Positions 1 to 8,186 of a stretch of DNA of 24,358 nt are shown one piece after another. The DNA is from Butyriboletus loyo (Eukaryota > Basidiomycota > Agaricomycetes > Boletales > Boletaceae), in NCBI GenBank assembly GCA_038093515.1, contig JBBPSI010000317.1, forward strand, positions 1 to 24,358. The letters run 5' to 3'. The position numbers were made by a program, and so were the translations under genes. How positions within the stretch are numbered: the stretch's first letter is position 1; each line of letters begins with the position of its first letter. Below the pieces are notes generated by a model. It was not told where the DNA came from. It did not search any database and worked only from the letters and a program-made list of their open reading frames with translations.

Positions 1-1582
1 GTTTACGTCCCTTGTAGGACGACTACCTCTTCTAAGGAGTTAGCAATTATATTTAGAGACAATGTTTGGTGTATTCATGGACTTCCTATTTCTATTGTTT
101 CGGACCGAGGTCCACAATTTGTATCGGACTTTACCACGGAGCTTTGCAAGCTTCTCGGCATTTCCCAGAAAATCTCAACGGCATATCATCCTCAAACCGA
201 TGGTCAAACCGAAAGGATAAATAGGGAAATGGAACAATATTTACATACCTATGTGGCGAAAAAACAAGAAACATGGGCTGATTGGATCAAGATCGCTCAG
301 TTTAATCATAATAACTCCCTCACCACCGCCACTGGTACCATTCCATTCTCTATCACTCATAATTATTATCCACAGGTCGGTTTCGAAAAGTCTTCCAACA
401 TGCTTGCCGGAGATTTCACACGTGCCGCTGGGAAATTGTTGCGAGGCAACGCGCAGTCGAATGCTAGCACGTAGTACCCTTTCACACGAGGTCCCACTAC
501 AGTTGCAGGTCTACACAAAGACCTGGCAAGATGGAATCAAGGAGCTTCAACTTAATCCTCAACTGTTGCCAGCGAATAGACAAGTGGTTAAAACTAGGGA
601 ATCCTAGTCTAACCACGAGCCCTTTTATATTGTACAAGGATGCGCACAGACCATGCTGTGCGTGTGAGGAATTACTATACATGGATAGACTAAGAAGAGA
701 AGCGCAACGGTGATTAACCACACGAGGCGCGGGGATCAAAAAGAAGAGAAGTAAACGGAGATTAAATACATGTGTTGTGACGTCATAGAGTCTAGGCCTG
801 GTCTAGGCCATGACATCATATGCTTAGTCAGCAAGAGATCACATGTAAGTTCCCACGATCACGTGTGCTATGTCACGTGACCTTTGAAGTTGAAACGACT
901 AAGTCCGAATTGAAAGTGTACGAAGTGTACGAATAAAATGTTATGATTATAACAGAAATCACATGCCGAAGTAAAAGAAGTGTTAGAAGAAGCTAGAAAG
1001 CGCATGGTATTGCAGGCCGATAATAGACGATCGGATGCACCCGATTACAAAATTGGAGATAGAGTGTGGCTGTCTACGGAAAACTTGAAGTTACCGTACA
1101 CCGCACGGAAACTCACACAGCGTTGGATTGGTCCATACAAGATCAAATCAATCAAACCCAATGCTGTAGAATTGCAGCTGCCGAGCAGCATGCGTATACA
1201 TCCGGTAGTTAACATTTCACGTGTTAAACCTTATCGGGAAACCCTCCCAGGGCAACCGGTTTTACGTCCTGACCCAGTCAACGTCACGGACGAAGGATAC
1301 GTGGAATTCGAAGTGGATTACATCGTCACTTCCCGGATGAAACGAAAGCAATTAGAGTATCTAGTGCATTGGAGAGGATACGACGAAACGGACCGCACAT
1401 GGGAGCCCGTATCAAACTTGGGTAATTCACAAGACGTCATTCGTGATTACCACCAGGCCCACCCATCCGCCCCTCGTCCTCTTCGAGGCCTATCTCTATT
1501 GGAATTCTCTTCCTTATTTAAGGAATTTGGTCCGGAACACGGAACCTCTTATTCAGGAACTCGTCTGGAATACGAGTCCTAG
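1..1582 (+). pseudogene. Retrotransposon integrase with C-terminal chromodomain, interrupted
   Basis: Frame 1 is open from the first base. It shows the integrase core motifs VSDRGPQF (catalytic Asp, near 97-120) and YHPQTDGQTERINRE (catalytic Glu, near 184-228). Reading stops at 474 inside an inserted solo LTR. If that insert and one copy of its duplicated GAAAT are ignored, the frame resumes at about 960 and runs to the stop at 1580-1582, so the insertion is the only visible lesion. The downstream part carries the integrase tail (GDRVWLSTENL). A chromodomain follows near 1290-1480, with EVDYIVTSR, YLVHWRGYD and TWEPVSNL; in such domains the aromatic residues bind methylated histone tails and can steer integration. 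Function is inferred from family knowledge. Confidence 0.88.
437..954 (-). repeat. Solo LTR, family A, inserted in the gypsy integrase
   Basis: This 518-bp copy is the reverse complement of the LTR at 1594-2083. On the minus strand it starts TGTTATAATCATAACA and ends in AACA. It is flanked by a perfect 5-bp duplication, GAAAT, at 432-436 and 955-959. The same family's internal sequence lies on both sides, so one family-A element landed in another and was later reduced to a solo LTR by recombination. It keeps many CpG sites (CACGTG, GACGTCAT), which suggests a fairly young copy. Confidence 0.92.
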
Positions 1583-1593
1583 GGGGGGGGAAG
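1581..1593 (+). other. Polypurine tract of the gypsy element
   Basis: A purine-only stretch (A, nine G, AAG) lies directly between the pol stop codon and the TG start of the 3' LTR. That is where the plus-strand DNA primer of LTR retrotransposons is found. The assignment rests on position and composition. Confidence 0.75.
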
Positions 1594-2083
1594 TGTTATA
1601 ATCATAACATTTATTCGTACACTTTCACTTCAGACTTAGTCGTTTTCACTTTCAAAGGTCACGTGACATAGCGCACGTGATCGTGGGAACTTACATGTGA
1701 TCTCTTGCTGACTAAGCATATGATGTCATGGCCTAGACCAGGCCTAGACTCTATGATGTCACGACACATGTATTTAATCTCCGTTTACTTCTCTTCTTTT
1801 GATCCCCGCGCCTCGTGTGGTTAATCACCGTTGCGCTTCTCTTCTTTAGTCTATCCATGTATAGTAATTCCTCACACGCACAGCATGGTCTGTGCGCATC
1901 CCTGTACAATATAAAAGGGCTCGTGGTTAGACTAGGATTCCCTAGCTTTAACCACTTGTCTTATTCGCTGGCAACAGTTGAGAGATTAAGATTTGAGCTA
2001 TCCTCATTATACCTCGCCAGTACTTGTGTAGCACTGCAACAGTGTGGAACTTTGTGTGACTTGATAATTCCTTGTCTCGTACA
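1594..2083 (+). repeat. 3' LTR of the gypsy element (family A)
   Basis: The LTR starts TGTTATAATCATAACA, a short inverted repeat (TGTTAT/ATAACA around 4 bases), and ends at CTCGTACA. It contains E-box-like CACGTG sites and ATF/CREB-like TGATGTCA sites in its first 200 bp. A promoter-like block follows: GGTCTGTGCGCA at 1887-1898, then TATAAAA at 1910-1916. At 490 bp it matches the other family-A copies listed here and serves as the reference for orienting them. Confidence 0.9.
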
Positions 2084-3247
2084 GCACTCCAATAATGATT
2101 TGTAATTCTGGAGCAGATGGGGAGATGATTTGTTACAGTTTTACCCCTAAGCGTACCCCGCCACTCGTTTTCCCACGCTCACGCGTCCCCGCCCTGCCCT
2201 CGCCGACGCACGCCCGCCTCAGGCACGCTTTCCACTTCCTGCCGCTCTGCGAGTCTCTGTGACGCTGCACTGAGATAGCCCTGTCTTCTCGCCCCGTCGG
2301 GCCGGACCTTCAGCTGAGCTGTCGCGTCCCTCTTTTTTTGACCAATGACATTTGTTACATCACGACTAGCACGTGACTAGATTACGACGGTCAGTACCTT
2401 CGCGTCGAGACCCGTATCCAAGCCCTGTTCGCGCACCCTTCGCCCTGTGGGGCCTCGTGGACATCGTCGCTTCGCATTCAGCTCTTCCTATTCGCTGACG
2501 ATGTCGCCATCTTACTCGGAGCATAGCTCCCTCGTTACCGGCACTTTGCCGCTTCTTTCTTTCGCCGCTATGACTCGGACGGACTCATAGCCCTTTGCCC
2601 TCGCTGCCACGCACAGCTCGGTCTGTGCACGATACCTAGCAGTATATATGCTCGTACTTAGAGTAGTACGATTTCTCTAGCTAATTCTACGCATTCATAA
2701 AGTGCCTAGCAATCTAGCTTATACCCCATTCTGCCGATAGAGCCGATAAGCTCAAGCTCGATCTCGTCTGGTCTTCGCCATACGACATCTCGCCGACACT
2801 TGCTCTGCAGAAGCCCGATAGCGTCGTCTACGCGAGTCGGCCATCTTCCCGATTAGGCTCGAGCCCCTATTCAAGTGCTCGCTGCTAGTTGTTTCGCACT
2901 CCAGCGTAACATGATTCTCAGACTATGTCTTAGTGCACACACTAAGAGTCTGGAGTGAAACTAATTGCTAGCAGAAGACTGCGTAGAACTAGATAAGTTA
3001 CAAGTGTTCTAAGTCTGGGTTTATATACTATAGAGGTCTGCACACAGACCATGACCCAATTGGGTCGCATGAGTCATAGAGATGAAATACTCTAGAATGT
3101 TCTGGAGTATGAAAGAAATAATGTCTGAGCGCAGGAAGTGGTGACTAAGCTGAACAGCTGAGCTGTTCAAAAAACAATAGGCAAAGCCTAGGTGAAAATG
3201 GTAGTCCAAATGGTAGAGGGGAAAAAGAGTAGTCCACTACCATAACA
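2084..3247 (-). repeat. LTR family C, minus strand, truncated left and split by an LTR B
   Basis: The reverse complement of 2912-3247 matches the complete family-C LTR at 4919-5343. It begins TGTTATGGTAGTGG and contains TACTCCAGAAC, the GGTCTGTG plus TATA block and the CTAGCAATTAG tail. The short left piece 2084-2130 continues it weakly. A family-B LTR (2131-2911) sits inside. The left end stops exactly where the gypsy 3' LTR ends, so the gypsy element probably inserted into this LTR; the rest would lie beyond its 5' LTR. CpG content is lower than in the 4919 copy. The 56 bp 3248-3303 to the right are unclassified. Confidence 0.7.
2131..2911 (+). repeat. Solo LTR, family B
   Basis: This 781-bp LTR runs from TGTTACAGTTTTACCCC to CCAGCGTAACA and is bounded by a perfect duplication, TGATT, at 2126-2130 and 2912-2916. 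It is CpG-rich and has GGTCTGTGCAC (2620-2630) shortly before a TATATAT box (about 2643). It is inserted within the family-C LTR remnant. The terminal TGTTAC/GTAACA inverted repeat and the 5-bp duplication are typical of Ty3/gypsy-type LTRs, but no internal coding region is left to classify it. Confidence 0.9.
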
Positions 3248-3303
3248 GTCATAGGGCTAGACCCATGACATTACACAGGGTTAAGGGCTACAGTCTGGAT
3301 AAT

Positions 3304-4399
3304 TGTTACAGTTTTACCCCTAAGCGTACCCCGCCACTCGTTTTCCCATGCTCACGCGTCCCCGCCGCCCCCGCTGTCTTGCGATGCCGCCCATCGCCCG
3401 CTCCCTAGTCGCCTAGTGGACGTTATCCACTTCCCCGGTCATTCCGCAAGTCTCAGTGTCGCTACACTGAGATAGCCCCTGTCTTCTCGCCCCGTCGGGC
3501 CGGACCCACAGTTGAGCTGTCGCGTCCTTCATTTCTTGACCAATGACATTTGTTACATCACGTGACTAGCACGTGATTAGATTACGACGTGTCATTACCT
3601 TCGCGTCGAGACCCGTATCCAAGGGCTCTGCCGTTCGCGTCCCCTTTGCCCTGTGGGGCCAGCCTCATGGACATCGTCACTTCGCCTTCAGCACTTCTTA
3701 TTCGCTGACGATGTCGCCATCTTACTCGGAGCTTCGCTCCCTCGTTACCGGCACTTTGCCGCTTCTTCATTCGCCGTTATGACTCGACACGACTCATAAC
3801 CCTTTGCCCTTCGCTGCCACGCACAGCTCGGTCTGTGCACGATATGTATTAGTATATATACTCGTACTTAGACTAGTACGAGTTCTCTAGCTAATTCTAC
3901 GCATCTACCAAGTGCCTAGCAATCTAGCTTATACCCCATCTGCCGATAGAGCCGATAAGCTTCAGCTCGATCTCGTCTGGTCGCCACCATATGACATCTC
4001 GCCGACACTTGCTCTGCAGAAGCCCGATAGCGTCGTCTACGCGAGTCGGCCATCTTCCCGATTAGGCTCGAGCCCCTATTCAAGTGCTCGCTGCTAGTTG
4101 TTTCGCACTCCAGCGTAACACTATCTATTAGTATATATATGTGTACTTAGAGTAGTACAAATTCTCTAGCTAATTCTACGCATCTACCAAGTGCCTAGCA
4201 ATCTAGCATTATACCCATTCCTGCTGATAGAGCTGATAAGAGCCTGCTCGATCTCATCTGGTCACCACCACATGACATCTTGCCAACACTTGCTCTGCAG
4301 AAGCCCAATAGCGTCATCTACGCAAGTCGCATCTTCCCGATTAGGCTCGAGCCCCTATTCAAGCGCTCGCTGCTAGTTGTTTCACACACCAGCATAACA
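3304..4399 (+). repeat. Composite LTR, family B, with a second 3' part
   Basis: A full family-B LTR (3304-4120, ending CCAGCGTAACA) is followed without a gap by a second, diverged copy of only its last ~280 bp (4121-4399, ending CAGCATAACA). The 5-bp duplication ATAAT is found at 3299-3303 and 4400-4404. The flanking duplicates therefore enclose the whole composite and not the first LTR alone. The second part is CpG-poor relative to the first (GTCGTC becomes GTCATC, CGCGAG becomes CGCAAG). The unit could be an old LTR partly replaced by recombination with a younger one, or an assembly error. Confidence 0.85.
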
Positions 4400-4528
4400 A
4401 TAATGACACAGTGGTCTAGACAATGACATCATAGATAAGGAAGTGATGTCATACCCTGTACCCATAAGGCCACCCCTAAAGTAGCTTGTAAAGTATAAGT
4501 AGCTTTGCTAGTCGATTGTTGTACTTTA
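4400..4528. other. Unclassified repeat-like spacer
   Basis: No ORF is present. It contains a TGACATCA and a TGATGTCA motif and a TCTAGAC next to them, as in repeat D and LTR A, so it may be a fragment of another LTR. It is probably continuous with 5505-5658, because the LTR between them (4529-5499) is bounded by a CTTTA duplication. Confidence 0.4.
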
Positions 4529-5499
4529 TGTTATAATCATAACATTTATTCGTACATTTCAAACTTTGGACTTAGTCGTTTCATTCCAACTTCAACTTCA
4601 AAGGTCACATGACTTAGTGCACATGATTGTGGGAACTTACATGTGATCACTTGCTGACTAAGCATATGATGTCATGGCCTAGACCGGGCCTAGACTCTAT
4701 GATGTCACAACACATGTATTTAATCTCTGTTTACTTCTCTTCCTTTTTTGATCACCGCGCCTCGTGTGGTTAATCACCATTGTGCTTCTCTTCTTTATGA
4801 TCCCCGTTGACTCTGTAGTCTAGCCATGTATAGTAGTTCATCTCACGCACAGCATGGTCTGTGCGCATATCTGTATAATATATAAAGGCTCGTGGTTAGA
4901 CTAGAATTCCCTAGTTTTTGTTACGGTAGTGGTATACTTTTTCCATCCACTACCACTTGGACTGCTTCATTTGCCTAGCCTTTCGCTAGTGCCCTTTGAG
5001 CGGTATGAACCGCTTTAGCTTAGTCATCATTTCTCGCGCACGGATGCGCTTTCTTTCGTACTCCAGAACTCTCTGGAATATTCCTTCCTCATTTGTAGTT
5101 TCCTTCTCGCGACTCGATTAGGAACTTGGTCTGTGCGCAGACCCCAGTAGTATAAAGACCCGGTCTTTACACCCTGTACATTATCTAGTTCTACGCAGCC
5201 TACTGCTAGCAATTAGTATCACTTCCAGACTCTTAGTGTGTGCACTAAGACATAGTCTGAGACTCTCCCAGAATCGTCTCTTGAGTCTCGAGGCCACTCC
5301 AGAGTGCCTCCTCGCTGTTCGATTGTTAGCACCCAGCGTAACAGTTTTAACCACTTGTCTATTTGCTGGTAACAGTTGAGGACTAAGCTGAAGCTCCTAG
5401 TTTATACTTGCCAGGTATTTGTGTATACCTGCAACTGTAGTGGACCTTGTGTGACAAAGTATTCATACTGGCATTCGACCGTGCGTTGCTAGCGTAACA
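4529..5499 (+). repeat. Solo LTR, family A, split by an LTR C
   Basis: It starts TGTTATAATCATAACATT and ends GCTAGCGTAACA. A perfect CTTTA duplication lies at 4524-4528 and 5500-5504. A family-C LTR (4919-5343) sits inside; without it the LTR is about 540 bp. Many CpG sites of the 1594 copy are TpG or CpA here, for example CACGTG reads CACATG twice near 4610-4625. This is therefore an older copy that has lost CpG sites. Confidence 0.92.
4919..5343 (+). repeat. Solo LTR, family C, nested in LTR A
   Basis: This 425-bp LTR runs from TGTTACGGTAGTGG to CACCCAGCGTAACA with a perfect GTTTT duplication at 4914-4918 and 5344-5348. It is the reference copy of family C. The block GGTCTGTGCGCA (5128-5139) precedes TATAAAG (5151) by 11 bp. 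It keeps more CpG sites than the family-A LTR it entered, in line with being the younger of the two. Confidence 0.92.
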
Positions 5500-5504
5500 C
5501 TTTA

Positions 5505-5658
5505 CTCTTAATTTGGGTTCTCTTTAGCCACTAGGCTTATTCCTACCATCTCAGCTCCCTAAGCTTTCAGTTAATCCACAAGACTCAATGTTAAGAGGAT
5601 CTATTGGCACATCGGCATAGTGTTTGGTTTAGGTTCTAGCTAAGTTCCTAACAAAGAA
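5505..5658. other. Unclassified sequence between LTR A and repeat D
   Basis: AT-rich sequence without a coding frame. It reads on from 4400-4523 once the LTR A insertion is removed. I find no LTR ends, tRNA-like primer site or protein motif in it. It may be internal or LTR sequence of a further decayed element. Confidence 0.3.
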
Positions 5659-6018
5659 GCAGGGCTCAACTTAGAGATATCACAGTAGTAATGAAAGAAC
5701 TGAAAGATCTAAAGAAAAGTGATAAGCCATAAGGGCTGTCTTATATACAGTACAGGAGTGTTTGTACTTGTGTACTGTATAGTACCTATATAAGGTAAAG
5801 TAAGAATCACATGATGATATGTTAGAGATAAGAGATAAGACTAAGTATATTGTCCAATAGCATAAGTAGAGCTATATGTAATGTGACAAGTGTGACTGTG
5901 TCTAGACTATGATGTCATAGTGATGTCATATGGTTCTAGACCATGATGTCATAAAGACCAGTCTGGAAACATAGTGGCTGTAAGTGAAATACAGAAATAG
6001 AACACTACTGTTTCAATA
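5659..6018 (-). repeat. Repeat D copy 1 (LTR-like)
   Basis: About 360 bp closely match 6988-7313 in the same orientation, beginning at GGCTCAACTTAGAGATAT and running to ACTACTGTTTCAATA. Read on the minus strand the start would be TATTGAAACAGTAGTG, against TGTTGAAACGGTAGTG in copy 2, so the TG end looks decayed by G to A. Left of 5659 the two copies share nothing, so this copy is truncated or belongs to another subfamily. It abuts the broken repeat ORF at 6019 and seems to interrupt it. Confidence 0.65.
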
Positions 6019-6135
6019 GGATTAAAGTGGGGAGGCCATTCCCTAAGGTAACTAGTGATAGGGAGTGGTCATCTGTGATGTTAGCTTTAGAGTAATCTGC
6101 AGCATCAAGTCCATCATTGGTCAAGTACCACATCT

Positions 6136-6622
6136 TGTTATAATTGTATCTCTTATAACAAACTTTGCATTTGAACTTCATCATATTTCTCTTTCAAAGA
6201 TCACATGACTCAGTGCACGTGATCATGGGATTATACATGTGATCATAAGCTGACTAAGCATATGATGTCATGGTCCAGACTGGCCTAGACTCTATGACAT
6301 CATGCCTCATGTATTTAATCTCTGTTTGCTTCTCTTCTTTTTGATCGCTGTCAACTTCTATTTTATCTCCAACAACCCTGACTTCTTCTTGTATAGTAAT
6401 TAATCTCACACACTGCTTGGTCTGTGCACATTCCCTTATAATATAAAAAGCCTGGTGGTTTGGGCTAGGATTCCCTAGCTTTAACCACTTGTCTATTTGC
6501 TGGCAACAGTTGAGAGATTAAGGTCTTGAGCTATCCTCATTTCATACCTTGCCAGTTCTTGTGTAGGACTGCAACAGTAGTGGAACCCTGTGTGCACTTG
6601 ATAACTCTGTTGTCTCGTAACA
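6136..6622 (+). repeat. Solo LTR, family A
   Basis: This 487-bp copy runs from TGTTATAATTGTATC to CTCGTAACA and has a perfect CATCT duplication at 6131-6135 and 6623-6627. It is strongly CpG-depleted compared with 1594-2083. It belongs to the same subtype as 6680-7630, since both start TGTTATAATTGTATCTC. It lies inside the broken repeat ORF. Confidence 0.92.
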
Positions 6623-6679
6623 CATCTTGACAAATTGGTGGCTCTTTAGTTTCCATAATGTAGATTGGGTGGCCATGGC

Positions 6680-7630
6680 TGTTACAAGACAATGGGAGTT
6701 ATCAAGTATCACACGGGGTTCCGCGACTGTTGCAGTTATACACAATAACTGGCGATGGTAATGAGGATAGCTCAGACCTTAATCTCTCAACTGTTGCCAG
6801 CAAATAAGACAAGTGGTTAAAGCTAGGGAATCCTAGCCCAAATCATGAGCCTTTATATATTACTTTCGGAATTGGTAAAGTCCGAGCGGGCGCACCGAGG
6901 GCAACGAAGGATGCAAGGGTTAAACCTATCAGTGGAAAGACTCACTGATAATATGAGAGTGAGAGTATCGCAAACAGAGTATAAGGAGCAAGGCTCAACT
7001 TAGAGATATCGCAGTAGTGATGATAGAACTGAAAGATCTAGAGAAAAGCGACAAGCCATAAGGGCTGTCTTATATACAGTACATGAGTGTTTGTACTTAT
7101 GTTCTGTATAGTACCTTTATAAGGTATAGTATGAAATACATGACGATATGATAGAGATAAGAGATAAGACTAAGCATATCGTCCAATAGCATAATAAGAG
7201 CTATTTGTAATGTGATAAGCGTGACTAGGTCTAGACAATGATGTCATATAGACCAGTCTAGAAACGTAGTGGCTGTAAGTGAAATACAGAAATAGAACAC
7301 TACCGTTTCAACAATTACAGGGGAACGCGCACAGACCAAGCAGTGCATGAGACTAACTACTATACATGTACATATGAGAAGAAGCCAGGGTCAACGGAGA
7401 TTAAATAGAAGTCAACGGCAATCAAAAAGAAGAGAAGTAAACGGAGATTAAATACATGAGGCGTGATGTCATAGAGTCTGGGTCAGTCTGGACCATGATG
7501 TCATATGCTTAGTCAGCCTATGGTTACATGTATAATCCCACGATCACGTGTACTGAGTCACGTGACCTTTGAAAGAGAAATATGACAAAGTCCAAATGCA
7601 AAGTCTGTTATAAGAGATACAATTATAACA
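6680..7630 (-). repeat. Solo LTR, family A, split by repeat D
   Basis: On the minus strand it starts TGTTATAATTGTATC and ends TCTTGTAACA. A perfect ATGGC duplication lies at 6675-6679 and 7631-7635. Repeat D (6864-7313) interrupts it near its TATA region. Without that insert it is about 500 bp, the usual family-A size. It is inserted in the minus-strand repeat ORF, which reads through in frame when it is removed. Confidence 0.92.
6864..7313 (-). repeat. Repeat D copy 2, inserted in LTR A
   Basis: A 450-bp insert is flanked by the direct repeat ATTAC at 6859-6863 and 7314-7318. Its right end, read on the minus strand, is TGTTGAAACGGTAGTG, a proper LTR-like TG start. Its left end is TTTCGGAATTGG, which does not give the expected CA on the minus strand. 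Interior motifs include CATGACGATATG and CAATGATGTCATA. An LTR with an altered or truncated 3' end is the likeliest reading; a non-LTR or MITE-like origin is not excluded. Confidence 0.7.
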
Positions 7631-7998
7631 ATGGCCACTGGTTCTGTGGGCACAGGTGCATCAGGGATAGGAGCATACTTGGTCTTATGTTTCTTCTGCT
7701 CCTTCTGTAGTGCTTGTGCTTGCTCGTCTTTTCTCTGTTGTTGAATCTGACCTGTATGTTCCTCTGCTTCTGCCTGAGAAATGCATGCCACTTGTCATTC
7801 CCTCTCCTCTGCTACTTGCTCCTTCTCCCTTTGGATGTGGTGCAAACTCCTCAGTGAAGCAATCACTAAGACTGCAGTGAATCCAGCATCCATGAGTTCT
7901 TGCTGTTCCTGTTGGAAATCCGGGCCAGCAAAATCTGGGAGGTTGTCTTCATTTGGATGGTCCATGACAAGAAATGATGCACCACCCCACTGACTCAT

Positions 7999-8186
7999 GC
8001 ACGGACTATATTCTAGGATGGCCTTATGCCTCAGCTAACCTAGAATGGCAATGTGCCTCGTTGAAGCCGCACCCGGTTAAAAATCAATCGATTTGGCGCT
8101 AGGATCCATCCTTCAGGCCCTCAGGCTACAAGATGGCTACGCAAGCAAGGTCAGTTTCCTCGCGCTCTCCGTGAAGAGAGGTCCTC
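7999..8186. other. Boundary between repeat block and gene block
   Basis: This short stretch separates the start of the repeat ORF from the wax-synthase-like gene and must hold that gene's promoter. It has no clear TATA box. An ATG at 8133 opens only a short frame, which could be a 5' exon if GTCAGT near 8150 is a donor, but I cannot support that. Confidence 0.4.

Larger units (their letters stand above)
1..2083 (+). mobile_element. Ty3/gypsy chromovirus, 3' part, cut by the window edge
   Basis: This is the right-hand end of an LTR retrotransposon. It contains, in order, the integrase core (1-436), a later solo LTR insertion (437-954), the integrase C-terminus with a chromodomain (955-1582), a run of nine G that looks like the polypurine tract, and the 3' LTR (1594-2083). 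Gag, protease, reverse transcriptase and the 5' LTR would lie left of the window. The order integrase, chromodomain, PPT, LTR is that of fungal chromoviruses. The copy cannot be autonomous as it stands, because its integrase is interrupted. The bases after 2083 (GCACT) should be one target-site duplicate, but the other copy is outside the window. Confidence 0.9.
6019..7998 (-). pseudogene. Repeat-type hypothetical ORF, broken by LTRs and a stop
   Basis: On the minus strand an ATG at 7998 (MSQWGGASF...) opens a Glu/Gln/Lys-rich, probably coiled-coil frame. An in-frame TGA stands at 7795-7797, and the frame continues beyond it to KYAPIPDAPVPTEPVA near 7636. An LTR A insertion (6680-7630) follows. 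The same frame then resumes at 6679-6623, is split again by the LTR A at 6136-6622, and goes on at 6135-6019 with LWKLKSHQFVKMWYLTNDG before meeting repeat D. No frameshift is needed across either insertion. From memory, proteins with a K(Y/F)xPIP...PT...(E/D)YVxLWYxTNxG pattern are widespread in agaricomycete repeats, but I know no function. The TGA fits a CGA to TGA CpG transition. Confidence 0.7.

Noticed and set aside
497..739. Short ORFs within LTR copies (497-739, 1815-2105, 3573-3782, 3912-4097, 4191-4376)
   Set aside because: They are LTR sequence read as protein. They recur only because the LTRs recur and show no protein-level conservation.
7781..7993. Plus-strand ORF of 70 codons
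   Set aside because: It is the complement of the minus-strand repeat ORF and Ser/Cys-rich by composition only.
1..8000. Repeated direct and inverted motifs as a possible CRISPR or tandem array
   Set aside because: They are explained by dispersed LTR copies in both orientations with duplications. The spacing is irregular and the host is a eukaryote.
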